Source: Siphonodentalium dalli
Taxonomy: Eukaryota; Mollusca; Scaphopoda; Gadilida; Siphonodentaliidae
Assembly: GCA_032622095.1 (NCBI GenBank)
Contig: CP136061.1
Span: 190,162,369 to 190,226,368, forward strand
Reading direction: 5' to 3'
DNA: 64,000 bases
The translations under genes were made by a program, and so were the position numbers. Shown here piece by piece: positions 37,357 through 51,352 of this stretch. Within the stretch, counting starts at the first letter, position 1. The number at the start of each line of letters is the position of its first letter. The notes below the pieces were generated by a model. The model searched no databases. It was not told the origin of the DNA and saw nothing but the letters and a program-made list of their open reading frames with translations.

Positions 37357-39898
37357 CTAGCCGATGAGCCCGACGTTGTCCGGGCTATTCAAAAACCAAA
37401 TTTCAAGTCGATAGCTCCACCCGTTTCCGAGAGCTGGTCTGCGCATGCGCGAAGCTGGCGTCGCACGGGCTCGGGCTCGGCGACCCGATAAAATTCGTAT
37501 CCGGGGCAAGATACATTCACATACCAAATTTCAAGTCGATAGCTCCACCCGTTTCCGAGATCTCGTCTGCGCATGCGCGAAGCTGGCGTCGCACGGGCTC
37601 GGCGACCCGATAAAATTCGTATCCGGGGCAAGATACATTCACATAGCAAATTTCAAGTCGATAGCTCCACCCGTTTCCGAGATCTCGTCTGCGCATGCGC
37701 GAAGCGGGCGCCGCACGGGCTCGCCAATACGACAACGTCCACCGCCTGGTCAAACTACACACACGTACCAAGTTTGGTCCCGATCGGTCGAGAATCGTAG
37801 ATTTGTATAAAAGACAAACATACAGACAGACAAACATACAGACAAACAGACAGAGGTCTTCAAAATATATATGAGACTAGCAGGTTAGCCCGCCACTGGC
37901 GGCATTCGTCCCATGGCTTTGTTTCAGAAACATGACATTTTTGAATATGAATTTAATGTTTTTTAAATTTAATATATTTTGTTTCTGAATTGTTTTTTTA
38001 TTGTTAATTTTTTTTAATTTTAAATTGTTTTAATTAAATTGTAAATTGTTTTAATTAATTTTTTTGTTTCTGGCGGAAAAATTTACCCGTAGAAATCCCC
38101 CCTTCCTAGGAACGACAGACAACGCATTCTTTGTTTCGTGAAATCTCTCTACGATAACATTGCATTGAATTTAAAACAAACGCTTCCCGTCGGGAAATCT
38201 GTCTGCATAATATTTTGAGTCTGCCGTACCCGTCGTAATGTCGCGAAATCTCTCTGCATAATAGATAACATTGCATTGAATCTGTTGTTGGCATTCAGGG
38301 CTTCGGGTCGTTGTTGGCATCACGGCTCCCCGAAAACTCTCACATTGCCGAAAACGTGTATTTAGTAATATCGTTGTTGTTGATATTTAGGGCTTGGGGG
38401 CTATTTTCTTATTTAGCAAGTTTGAGCTCAATCGGTTCGAGTCTATAAAGGACACACTCATATATATGACACTTCCCGTGGGTAGCAAGTTTGAGCTCAA
38501 TCGGCATTCCCTGGAATTTCCCGTAGATTGGCAGATTCCAGTAGTTTTATAACGGTATATCTGGGGAGAAATCTGATGCTATATTCGTGATTATCTGGGA
38601 TGATTTCGGTATAATTATATACTGTAAAAACAAAGCGCGCCATCCGTGCTCGCAGGGTTGGTCAGAAACAAATGTTTTTTAAATTTAATGTATGTTCCGT
38701 ATATCTCTCTGCAGATGCAAATAACGTTGAATGGCAAACAGACGCTCTTTATAGAGATGCGTCAAAAACAAACGCTCATTAAATAATCACTTGATTAACC
38801 CACGCCGTGCCTTTACGGTGATTTGAGATTGGAGAACGGGTGCTCTGTGCTTCTCTAAACCGCGACCACGGTCGTGTCGGTGGGATTTGACACTTACATA
38901 GGAAGTTTGAGCTCAATCTGTACACGCGTTTTGGATTCTATGAAGTACACACACACACACACACATATATACGAAGTCTCAAAATATATAGTATAGACTA
39001 GCCGATGAGCCCGACGTTGTCCGGGCTATTCAAAAACCAAATTTCAAGTCGATAGCTCTACCCGTTTCCGAGATCTCGTCTGCGCATGCGCGAAGCTGGC
39101 GTCGCACGGGCTCGCCAATACGACAACGTTCACCGCCCGGTCAAACTACACACACGTACCAAGTTTCGTCCCGATCGGTCGAGAATCGTAGATTTGTATC
39201 AATGACAGACAGACAGACAAACAAACAAACAAACAAACAAACAGAGGTCTTCAAAATATATATGAGATAGACTAGCCGATGAGCCCGACGTTGTCCGGGC
39301 TATTCAAAAACCAAATTTCGATAGCTCCACCCGTTTCCGAGATCTCGTCTGCGCATGCGCGAAGCTGGCGTCGCACGGGCTCGGCGACCCGATAAAATTC
39401 GTATCCGGGGCAAGATACATTCACATAGCAAATTTCAAGTCGATAGATCCACCCGTATCCGAGATCTCGTCTGCGCATGCGCGAAGTGGGCGTCGCACGG
39501 GCTCGCCAATACGACAACGTCGACCGCCTGGTCAAACTACACACACGTACCAAGTTTCGTCCCGATCGCACAACCCGTTTCCGAGATCTGGTCTGCGCAT
39601 GCGCGAAGCTGGCGTCGCACGGACTCGGCGACCCGATAAAATTCGTATCCGGGCCAAGATACATTCACATAGCAAATTTCAAGTCGATAGCTCCTCCCGT
39701 TTCCGAGATCTCGTCTGCGCATGCGCTGCACGGGCGTCGCACGGGCTCGCCAATACGACAACGACGACCGCCTGGTCAAACTACACACACGTACCAAGTT
39801 TCGTCCCGATCGGTCTAGAATCGTAGATTTGTATTAATTACAGACAAACAGACAGACAAACAAACAGACAGACAGAGGTCTTCAAAATATATATGAGA
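37357..39898 (-). mobile_element. Helitrons at the start of tandem unit 2
   Basis: Family B 37357-37876, family C/D composite 37877-38997, family B 38998-39271 and 39272-39898. Near-identical to 24896-27442; differences are mainly in the lengths of microsatellite runs. Confidence 0.65.
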
Positions 39899-42524
39899 CT
39901 AGCCGATGAGCCCGACGTTGTTCGGGCTATTCAAAAACCAAATTTCACGTCGATAGCAAAAACCAAACCAAATTTCAAGTCGATAGCTCCACCCGTTTCC
40001 GAGATCTGGTCTGCGCATGCGCGAAGCTGGCGGCGCACGGGCTCGGCGACCCGATAAAATTCGTACCCGGGGCAAGATACATTCACATAGCAAATTTCAA
40101 GTCGATAGCTCCACCCGTTTCCGAGATCTCGTCTGCGCATGCGCGAAGCTGGCGTCGCACGGGCTCGGCGACCCGATAAAATTCGTATCCGGGGCAAGAT
40201 ACATTCACATAGCAAATTTCAAGTCGATAGCTCCACCCGTTTCCGAGATCTCGTCTGCGCATGCGCGAAGCGGGCGCCTCACGGGCTCGCCAATACGACA
40301 ACGTCGACCGCCTGGTCAAACTACACACACGTACCAAGTTTCGTCCCGATCGGTCGAGAATCGTAGATTTTTATAAATGACAGACAAACAGACAAACAGA
40401 CAGACAAACAGACATAGGTCTTCAAAATATATATGAGATTCTGTAAACATACACAGAAGCACACCCGTGTGTTACTGGTCGTTAATTCATGGCACAATTA
40501 AGTGCGACAGCATAAAGCCAAATATGATCGCACTCAGGACATCGCATTGGGTTTTGAAATCGTATCATTTACTACCATATGCATATACACCAAATGCATA
40601 ATATTCATCACGATTTGAGATAACGATAATCTAAACAATGTCACAGTGTCATACAGTTTATTTAACTTTTATAAAGTATACACTTTTAACAGATAACACA
40701 ATGGCCATAACAATACAAACAAACAAACAAACGAAAACATTGTTCAACAAAGAAGTGTGCATCAGCAATGACGTGAATGTTAACTGTGTTTTTGCAAAGT
40801 GTCTTCAGACACTTTCGCCTCAACCGACATATATACCATAAAACATATCATGGTAATACTTCTACGACAAAATTTGTTGCTTATTGGTATTAGGTAGGCA
40901 AAATAACAAAGTTCGGTTCTTAACAGTATGGTGGCAGCATATAGGGATACAACATCTGTGGTCTTGGTGCCAAGGAAACTGGCGACACAACTGGTCCATT
41001 CTGGAAGCCTTGGAAGGCACTCGGTGAATACGGCAGGAATGGTCTAGGAACTGCAGCAGAAATATGATATGGAGACATGTAATCAAACGGAGACAACATC
41101 GGCTGCACAAGCGGAAACTGACAGGAGACTGGTGACGTCGAGTTGTTTGTTGCATGCCGGGAAGACTTTGTACGTGCTCGCTTGTTCTGGAACCAGATCT
41201 GAAAATAAAAGTATATGGATTAATTAGAGCGTGCATGAGTAGGAAACGTTAACTGTTGCTTATAAATAAAATAAAATCGTATAGAAATTATAAAAATAAA
41301 AATTATATTGCAAGTGATAGTAATTCAGTATTTGGTTGAACATAGAAATCACTGTGATGGAGTTGACAGAAGGATTTTCGACATTTATGGCGAATATACG
41401 TTGATACAAGCTTTCGGTTATGGTGGTTGTGTGACGTAGATTTAACGTCAGTGAAGCCCCAAGCGTCAATATGGCATTATTAATACCGAAGTAGCAATGA
41501 AACCATTATTATGCTCTGAGTGCAACCCGCGTCAGATATTATGCATTCGGGATGAGAAACTATAACTGCTAATATTTCTGGTTGCCGGTTGCATTTTATA
41601 CAAGAAAAAAAAATGTGGTCCGCGTCTCCCCAACGTCGTGTTATTGTCTGAATTGTATTACGGAATTCACGTAGAGTAGAGACGAATAGTTCCTACCTTG
41701 ATGTTATTCTCTGGTATATCGAGCTCGCTGGCGAGTTGTTCTCGCTCGTCGTTGTCTGGGTAAGGGTTCGTGTAGAATGAATCGAGAAGCTTCCCCATCT
41801 GATCTGGAGAATAGTTGACTCGATTCTTTTTCTTGCTGGTTTTCTCTGCGGATGATATTGGTGTGGTGCTTCTTGGTGGCGATGGTGAGCTGTCGGTGAT
41901 GTCAGGTGAACTTCCGGTTGATGACACGTAACTGTCATCTGCATCAGCTGGTCGGACAAAATCACACCCTATAAAACCGACGCGCGTCCCTGGAACAAAA
42001 AATACTGAGATCAGAATAATGGAATTACATATTGTATATGTTCCCCATCAAGTGGATATTTATTGATTCAGAGTTCCATGGTGGAGGTGGGTGCTTCAAA
42101 TATCAGAAGATCAGTGAAACCTTTAGCTTTAGGTAATGGTGAGTCGTGCAGCCGCGTGTGCTATTTCGTATATTTGTGTTGGTGCTATATATTTACTCAG
42201 ATGCAAGCTCCATATTGAGTTCATTCTATTATTTATGACACCATTCATTACACATTACCCCCGCGCCCACATGTATGCTACAAGGTGAGAGCGCCCACAT
42301 GTATGCCATAAGGTGAGAGCGCCCACATGTATGCTAAAAGGTGAGACCTGGCATGGCATTGTGGCATGCGACCTTAGTGGTCAGTTTATAACTGTTTTGG
42401 TTTCTCCGGTTTCAAAGTTGAATTATTCCATGGGCGCCAAATACATGCAGGCACAAAAATTAACAGTTACACACACGTACCAAGTTTCGTCCCGATCGGT
42501 CAAGAATCGTAGATTTGTATTAAT

Positions 42525-42556
<32 letters not shown>

Positions 42557-42596
42557 AACAAACATACAGACAGAGGTCTTCAAAATATATATGAGA
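39899..42596 (-). mobile_element. Candidate gene-capturing Helitron 2
   Basis: Same organisation and same internal join (42468-42470) as 27443-33822, without the fold-back insertion. Here a further family B element (42597-43102) follows directly at its TC end, while in units 1 and 3 this point is A|T with no insertion. Confidence 0.55.
40920..41989 (-). pseudogene. Truncated homeobox gene 1 copy, exons 3-4 only (copy 3)
   Basis: Exon 3 is 41989-41697 and exon 4 is 41198-40920; frames and splice sites are intact, exons 1-2 absent. It differs from the other copies by Asn for Lys at homeodomain position 43 (ENN instead of EKN), at the start of the recognition helix region. There is no in-frame ATG before the homeodomain. 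Confidence 0.8.
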
Positions 42597-45500
42597 CTAG
42601 CCGATGAGCCCGACGTTGTCCGGGCTATTCAAAAACCAAATTTCAAGTCGATAGCTCTACCCGTTTCCGAGATCTGGTCTGCGCATGCGCGAAGCTGGCG
42701 TCGCACGGACTCGGCGACCCGATAAAATTCGTATCCGGGGCAAGATACATTCACATAGCAAATTTCAAGTCGATAGCTCCACCCGTTTCCGAGATCTCGT
42801 CTGCGCATGCGCGAAGCTGGTGTTGCACGGGCTCGGCGACCCGATAAAATTCGTATCCGGGGCAAGATACATTCACATAGCAAATTTCAAGTCGATAGCT
42901 CCACCCGTTTCCGAGATCTCGTCTGCGCATGCGCGAAGCGGGCGCCGCACGGGCTCGCCAATACGACAACGTTCACCGCCTGGTCAAACTACACACACGT
43001 ACCAAGTTTCGTCCCGATCGGTCGAGAATCGTAGATTTGTATTAATGACAGACAGACAGACAGACAGACATACAGACAGAGGTCTTCAAAATATATATGA
43101 GATAGATAGATTGGCAGATTCCAGTAGCTTTATAACGGTATATCTGGGGAGAAATCTGATGCTATATTCGTGATTATCTGGGATGATTTCGGTATATACC
43201 AAAGGTATATACTGTAAAAACAAAGCGCGCCATCCGTGCTCGCAGGGAATAAATTTCGAGCGATAACGTTTGCGTAAATACGAAATTGTGAGTGTTGGTT
43301 TGTAACTGGGATTTCTGAGAAGCATTATGCCTATAACTACCCCCCTAAGCCCTGACCTAAGTGTCATACATACTATAACAATGATGTTGTAAGAGCTCCA
43401 ATAAATCTCCCGCATAGGCAAGCACTCAATGTTCCCGTATATATAACTCTGCAGATGCTAATAACGTTGAATTGGAAACAGACGCTCTTTATAGAGATGC
43501 GTCAAAAACAAACGCTCATTAAATAATCACGTGATTAACCCACGCCGTGCCTTTGCGGTGATTTTGAAAGTGGAGAACGCGTGCTCTGAGCTTCTCCAAA
43601 ACGCCGCGACGACGATTCCCGTGGGTTTTTACATTTAGATGGGAAGTTTGGACTCAATCGAGCGAACCGTTTTCGATTCTATGAAGTACATATATATATA
43701 CGAAGTCTCAAAATATATAGTACTAGCAGGTTAGCCCGCCACCGGCGGCTTGTCCGAAACATGACATTTTTATATATATTTTTTTAATTTTTAGCTCCAC
43801 GCGTTTCAATAAGAAAAATTGTACCCGGTAGCTCCACCCGTTTCCGAGAACTGGTCTGCGCATGAAAATTTGTACCCGGCGCAAGATACATTCACATGCC
43901 AAATTTCAAGTCGATAGCTCCACCCGTTTCCGAGATCTCGTCTGCGCATGCGCTGCACGGGCGTCGCACGGGCTCGGCGACCCGATAAAATTTGTACCCG
44001 GCGCAAGATACATTCACATAGCAAATTTCAAGTCGATAGCTCCACCCGTTTCCGAGATCTCGTCTGCGCATGCGCTGCACGGGCGTCGCACGGGCTCGGC
44101 GACCCGATAAAATTTGTACCCGGCGCAAGATACATTCACATAGCAAATTTCAAGTCGATAGCTCCACCCGTTTCCGAGATCTCGTCTGCGCATGCGCTGC
44201 ACGGGCGTCGCACGGGCTCGCCAATACGACAACGACCACCGCCTGGTCAAACTACACACACGTACCAAGTTTCGTCCCGATCGGTCGAGAATCGTAGATT
44301 TGTATGAAGTACAACACACACACAAACATAAATATATAAGAGAGATATGTAAATTAGATAGATTGTATCAAAATATATAGGAGAGATATGTAAATGATCT
44401 ACACACCATTACTGGTGTTTGTCAAAGTTTAGTGGGGTATATCAATACTCATTCACGATCATATCATTGAGGTCCGGAGGGTGTGGGCTATCTCTCGAAT
44501 ACAAGGAGTTCTCAAAATATATAGAAGAGACTAGCAGGTTAGCCCGCCACCGGCGGCTTGTCCGAAACATGACATTTATATATATATTTTTTAAATTTTT
44601 AGCTCCACGCGTATTTGTACCCGGTAGCTCCACCAGTTTCCGAGATCTGGTCTGCGCATGAAAATTTGTACCCGGCGCAAGATACATTCACATGCCAAAT
44701 TTCAAGTCGATAGCTCCACCCGTTTCCAAGATCTCGTCTGCGCATGCGCTGCACGGGCGTCGCACGGGCTCGGCGACCCGATAAAATTTGTACCCGGCGC
44801 AAGATACATTCACATAGCAAATTTCAAGTCGATAGCTCCACCCGTTTCCGAGATCTCGTCTGCGCATGCGCTGCACGGGCGTCGCACGGGCTCGGTGACC
44901 CGATAAAACTTGTACCCGGCGCAAGATACATTCACATAGCAAATTTCAAGTCGATAGCTCCACCCGTTTCCGAGATCTCGTCTGCGCATGCGCTGCACGG
45001 GCGTCTCACGGGCTCGCCAATACGACAACGACCACCGCCTGATCAAACTACACACACGTACCAAGTTTCGTCCCGATCGGTCGAGAATCGTAGATTTGTA
45101 TGAAGTACAACACACACACAAACATAAATATATAAGAGAGATATGTAAATTAGATAGATTGTATCAAAATATATAGGAGAGATATGTAAATGATCTACAC
45201 ACCATTACTGGTGTTTGTCAAAGTTTAGTGGGGTATATCAATACTCATTCACGATCATATCATTGAGGTCCGGAGGGTGTGAGCTATCTCTCGAATACAA
45301 GGAGTTCTCAAAATATATAGAAGAGATAGACTAGCAGGTTAGCCCGCCACTGGCGGCATTCGTCCGATGGCTTTGTTCGAAAAAGCAATTGCAACAGGTT
45401 CCGAGACACTTGTGACAAATTTCGGCAATAGTCAGAAACATGACAATTTTAATTGAATTTTTTGTTTTTCAATGAGTTAATTATTTTGTTTTTCAATGAG

Positions 45501-46178
45501 TTAATTGTGCCTTTTTAATTTTTTAATTGAATTTTTTGTTTTTAAATTTTACCCGATTTTTTTTTTTTTCAAGGAGTTAATTGTGCCTTTTTAATTTTGT
45601 TTTTCAATTTTACCCGATTTTTTTTGGTTTTTCAATGAACCCGTCCATGACACTTCCCGTATTTAGCAAGTTTGAGCTCAATCGGTTCGAGTCTATAAAG
45701 GACACACACATATATATGACACTTCCCGTAGGTAGCAAGTTTGAGCTCAATCGGCATTCCCTGGAATTTCCCAGTCAATATTTAGCAAGTTTGAGCTCAA
45801 TCGGTTCGAGTCTATAAAGGACACACTCATATATATGACACTTCCCGTAGGTAGCAAGTTTGAGCTCAATCGGCATTTCCTGGAATTTCCCAGTCAATAT
45901 TTAGCAAGTTTGAGCTCAATCGGTTCGAGTCTATAAAGGACACACTCATATATATGACACTTCCCGTAGGTAGCAAGTTTGAGCTCAATCGGCATTCCCT
46001 GGAATTTCCCAGTCACCAACGCGGCGTAATTTTGGTACATATATAGAGACCAATTGTCCATCGGCTGTCATGTGTAGTAAAGATGTCTTATAAGCCGACA
46101 TTGCCGCGAGGGTGCCCGTTCCTACACGCGTTTTCGATTCTATGAAGTACCCACATATATACACACATACATATATAC

Positions 46179-46209
<31 letters not shown>

Positions 46210-46210
46210 C

Positions 46211-46295
<85 letters not shown>

Positions 46296-48808
46296 CGGAA
46301 GTCTCAAATTATATAGTAGATTGGCAGATTCCAGTAGCTTTATAACGGTATATCTTGGGAGAAATCTGATGCTATATTCGTGATTATCTGGGATGATTTC
46401 GGTATATACCTTCGGTATATATACTGTAAAAACAAAGCGCGCCATCCGTGCTCGCAGGGAATAAATTTCGAGCGATAACGTTTGCGTAAATACGAAATTG
46501 TGAGTGTTGGTTTGTAACTGGGATTTCTGAGAAGCATTATGCCTATAACTACCCCCCCCCTAAGCCCTGACCTAAGTGTCATACATACTATAACAATGAT
46601 GTTGTAAGAGCTCCAATAAATCTCCCCGCATAGGCAAGCACTCAATGTTCCCGTATATATAACTCTGCAGATGCTAATAACGTTGAATTGGAAACAGACG
46701 CTCTTTATAGAGATGCGTCAAAAACAAACGCTCATTAAATAATCACTTGATTAACCCACGCCGTGCCTTTGCGGTGATTTTGAAAGTGGAGAACGCGTGC
46801 TCTGAGCTTCTCCAAAACGCCGCGACGACGATTCCCGTGAGTTTTTACATTTAGATGGGAAGTTTGAACTCAATCGAGCGAACCGTTTTCGATTCTATGA
46901 AGTACATATATATATACGAAGTCTCAAAATATATAGTACTAGCAGGTTAGCCCGCCACCGGCGGCTTGTCCGAAACATGACATTTTTATATATATTTTTT
47001 TAATTTTTAGCTCCACGCGTTTCAATAAGAAAAAATTGTACCCGGTAGCTCCACCAGTTTCCGAGATCTGGTCTGCGCATGAAAATTTGTACCCGGCGCA
47101 AGATACATTCACATGCCAAATTTCAAGTCGATAGCTCCACCCGTTTCCGAGATCTCGTCTGCGCATGCGCTGCACGGGCGTCGCACGGGCTCGGCGACCC
47201 GATAAAATTTGTACCCGGCGCAAGATACATTCACATAGCAAATTTCAAGTCGATAGCTCCACCCGTTTCCGAGATCTCGTCTGAGCATGCGCTGCACGGG
47301 CGTCGCACGGGCTCGCCAATACGACAACGACCACCGCCTGGTCAAACTACACACACGTACCAAGTTTCGTCCCGATCGGTCGAGAATCGTAGATTTGTAT
47401 GAAGTACAACACACACACAAACATAAATATATAAGAGAGATATGTAAATTAGATAGATTGTATCAAAATATATAGGAGAGATATGTAAATGATCTACACA
47501 CCATTACTGGTGTTTGTCAAAGTTTAGTGGGGTATATCAATACTCATTCACGATCATATCATTGAGGTCCGGAGGGTGTGGGCTATCTCTCGAATACAAG
47601 GAGTTCTCAAAATATATAGATAGATAGACTAGCAGGTTAGCCCGCCACCGGCGGCTTGTCCGAAACATGACATTTTTTTATATTTTTTTTATATTTTTAG
47701 CTCCACGCGTTTCAATAAGAAAAAATTGTACCCGGTAGCTCCACCCGTTTCCGAGATCTGGTCTGCGCATGCGATGCACGGGCGTCGCACGGGCTCGGCG
47801 ACCCGATAAAATTTGTACCCGGCGCAAGATACATTCACATAGCAAATTTCAAGTCGATAGCTCCACCCGTTTCCGAGATCTCGTCTGCGCATGCGCTGCA
47901 CGGGCGTCGCACGGGCTCGCCAATACGACAACGACCACCGCCTGGTCAAACTACACACACGTACCAAGTTTCGTCCCGATCGATCGTGAATCGTAGATTT
48001 GTATGAAGTACAACACACACACAAACATAAATATATAAGAGAGATATGTAAATTAGATAGATTGTGTCAAAATATATAGGAGAGATATGTAAATGATCTA
48101 TACACCATTACCGGTGTTTGTCAAAGTTTAGTGGGGTATATCAATACTCATTCACGATCATATCATTGAGGTCCGGAGGGTGTGGGCTATCTTTCGAATA
48201 CACGGAGTTCTCAAAATATATAGTATAGACTAGCAGGTTAGCCCGCCACCGGCGGCTTGTCCGAAACATGACATTTTTTATATATTTTTTTTAATTTTTA
48301 GCTCCACGCGTTTCAATAAGAAAAAATTGTACCCGGTAGCTCCACCCGTTTTCGAGATCTGGTCTGCGCATGCGCGAAGCTGGCGTCGCACGGGCTCGGC
48401 GACCCGATAAAATTTGTACCCCGCGCAAGATACATTTACATAGCAAATTTCAAGTCGATAGCTCCACCCGTTTCCGAGATCTAGTCTGCGCATGCGCTAC
48501 ACGGGCGTCGCACGGGCTCGGCGACCCGATAAAATTTGTACCCGGCGCAAGATACATTCACATAGCAAATTTCAAGTTGATAGCTCCACCCGTTTCCGAA
48601 ATCTCGTCTGCGCATGCGCTGCACGGGCGTCGCACGGGCTCGGCGATCCAATAAAGTGGAGAACGCGTGCTCTGAGCTTCTCCAAAACGCCGCGACGACG
48701 ATTCCCGTGGGTTTTTACATTTAGATGGGAAGTTTGAACTCAATCGAGCGAACCGTTTTCGATTCTATGAAGTACATATATATATACGAAGTCTCAAAAT
48801 ATATAGTA
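42597..48808 (-). mobile_element. Helitron array after homeobox copy 3
   Basis: Family B 42597-43102, D 43103-43722, family E 43723-44530 and 44531-45330, family C 45331-46318 with a long (TA)n tract (about 46180-46295), D 46319-46938, family E 46939-47628 and 47629-48229, truncated E 48230-48652 joined directly to truncated D 48653-48808. The join at 48652 links the end of an E core (CCAATAAA) to the D word GTGGAGAACGCG, which is absent from the otherwise matching position in unit 3 (58078). No gene is supported here. Confidence 0.6.
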
Positions 48809-51352
48809 CTAGCCGATGAGCCCGACGTTGTCCGGGCTATTCAAAAACCAAATTTCAAGTCGATAGCTCCACCCGTTTCCGAGAGCTGGTCTGCGCATGC
48901 GCGAAGCTGGCGTCGCACGGGCTCGGGCTCGGCGACCCGATAAAATTCGTATCCGGGGCAAGATACATTCACATACCAAATTTCAAGTCGATAGCTCCAC
49001 CCGTTTCCGAGATCTCGTCTGCGCATGCGCGAAGCTGGCGTCGCACGGGCTCGGCGACCCGATAAAATTCGTATCCGGGGCAAGATACATTCACATAGCA
49101 AATTTCAAGTCGATAGCTCCACCCGTTTCCGAGATCTCGTCTGCGCATGCGCGAAGCGGGCGCCGCACGGGCTCGCCAATACGACAACGTCCACCGCCTG
49201 GTCAAACTACACACACGTACCAAGTTTGGTCCCGATCGGTCGAGAATCGTAGATTTGTATAAAAGACAAACATACAGACAGACAAACATACAGACAAACA
49301 GACAGAGGTCTTCAAAATATATATGAGACTAGCAGGTTAGCCCGCCACTGGCGGCATTCGTCCCATGGCTTTGTTTCAGAAACATGACATTTTTGAATAT
49401 GAATTTAATGTTTTTTAAATTTAATATATTTTGTTTCTGAATTGTTTTTTTATTGTTAATTTTTTTTAATTTTAAATTGTTTTAATTAAATTGTAAATTG
49501 TTTTAATTAATTTTTTTGTTTCTGGCGGAAAAATTTACCCGTAGAAATCCCCCCTTCCTAGGAACGACAGACAACGCATTCTTTGTTTCGTGAAATCTCT
49601 CTACGATAACATTGCATTGAATTTAAAACAAACGCTTCCCGTCGGGAAATCTGTCTGCATAATATTTTGAGTCTGCCGTACCCGTCGTAATGTCGCGAAA
49701 TCTCTCTGCATAATAGATAACATTGCATTGAATCTGTTGTTGGCATTCAGGGCTTCGGGTCGTTGTTGGCATCACGGCTCCCCGAAAACTCTCACATTGC
49801 CGAAAACGTGTATTTAGTAATATCGTTGTTGTTGATATTTAGGGCTTGGGGGCTATTTTCTTATTTAGCAAGTTTGAGCTCAATCGGTTCGAGTCTATAA
49901 AGGACACACTCATATATATGACACTTCCCGTGGGTAGCAAGTTTGAGCTCAATCGGCATTCCCTGGAATTTCCCGTAGATTGGCAGATTCCAGTAGTTTT
50001 ATAACGGTATATCTGGGGAGAAATCTGATGCTATATTCGTGATTATCTGGGATGATTTCGGTATAATTATATACTGTAAAAACAAAGCGCGCCATCCGTG
50101 CTCGCAGGGTTGGTCAGAAACAAATGTTTTTTAAATTTAATGTATGTTCCGTATATCTCTCTGCAGATGCAAATAACGTTGAATGGCAAACAGACGCTCT
50201 TTATAGAGATGCGTCAAAAACAAACGCTCATTAAATAATCACTTGATTAACCCACGCCGTGCCTTTACGGTGATTTGAGATTGGAGAACGGGTGCTCTGT
50301 GCTTCTCTAAACCGCGACCACGGTCGTGTCGGTGGGATTTGACACTTACATAGGAAGTTTGAGCTCAATCTGTACACGCGTTTTGGATTCTATGAAGTAC
50401 ACACACACACACACACACATATATACGAAGTCTCAAAATATATAGTATAGACTAGCCGATGAGCCCGACGTTGTCCGGGCTATTCAAAAACCAAATTTCA
50501 AGTCGATAGCTCTACCCGTTTCCGAGATCTCGTCTGCGCATGCGCGAAGCTGGCGTCGCACGGGCTCGCCAATACGACAACGTTCACCGCCCGGTCAAAC
50601 TACACACACGTACCAAGTTTCGTCCCGATCGGTCGAGAATCGTAGATTTGTATCAATGACAGACAGACAGACAAACAAACAAACAAACAAACAAACAGAG
50701 GTCTTCAAAATATATATGAGATAGACTAGCCGATGAGCCCGACGTTGTCCGGGCTATTCAAAAACCAAATTTCGATAGCTCCACCCGTTTCCGAGATCTC
50801 GTCTGCGCATGCGCGAAGCTGGCGTCGCACGGGCTCGGCGACCCGATAAAATTCGTATCCGGGGCAAGATACATTCACATAGCAAATTTCAAGTCGATAG
50901 ATCCACCCGTATCCGAGATCTCGTCTGCGCATGCGCGAAGTGGGCGTCGCACGGGCTCGCCAATACGACAACGTCGACCGCCTGGTCAAACTACACACAC
51001 GTACCAAGTTTCGTCCCGATCGCGCAACCCGTTTCCGAGATCTGGTCTGCGCATGCGCGAAGCTGGCGTCGCACGGACTCGGCGACCCGATAAAATTCGT
51101 ATCCGGGCCAAGATACATTCACATAGCAAATTTCAAGTCGATAGCTCCTCCCGTTTCCGAGATCTCGTCTGCGCATGCGCTGCACGGGCGTCGCACGGGC
51201 TCGCCAATACGACAACGACGACCGCCTGGTCAAACTACACACACGTACCAAGTTTCGTCCCGATCGGTCTAGAATCGTAGATTTGTATTAATTACAGACA
51301 AACAGACAGACAAACAAACAGACAGACAGAGGTCTTCAAAATATATATGAGA
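48809..51352 (-). mobile_element. Helitrons at the start of tandem unit 3
   Basis: Family B 48809-49328, family C/D composite 49329-50451, family B 50452-50725 and 50726-51352. Same order and nearly the same sequence as in units 1 and 2. Confidence 0.65.
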
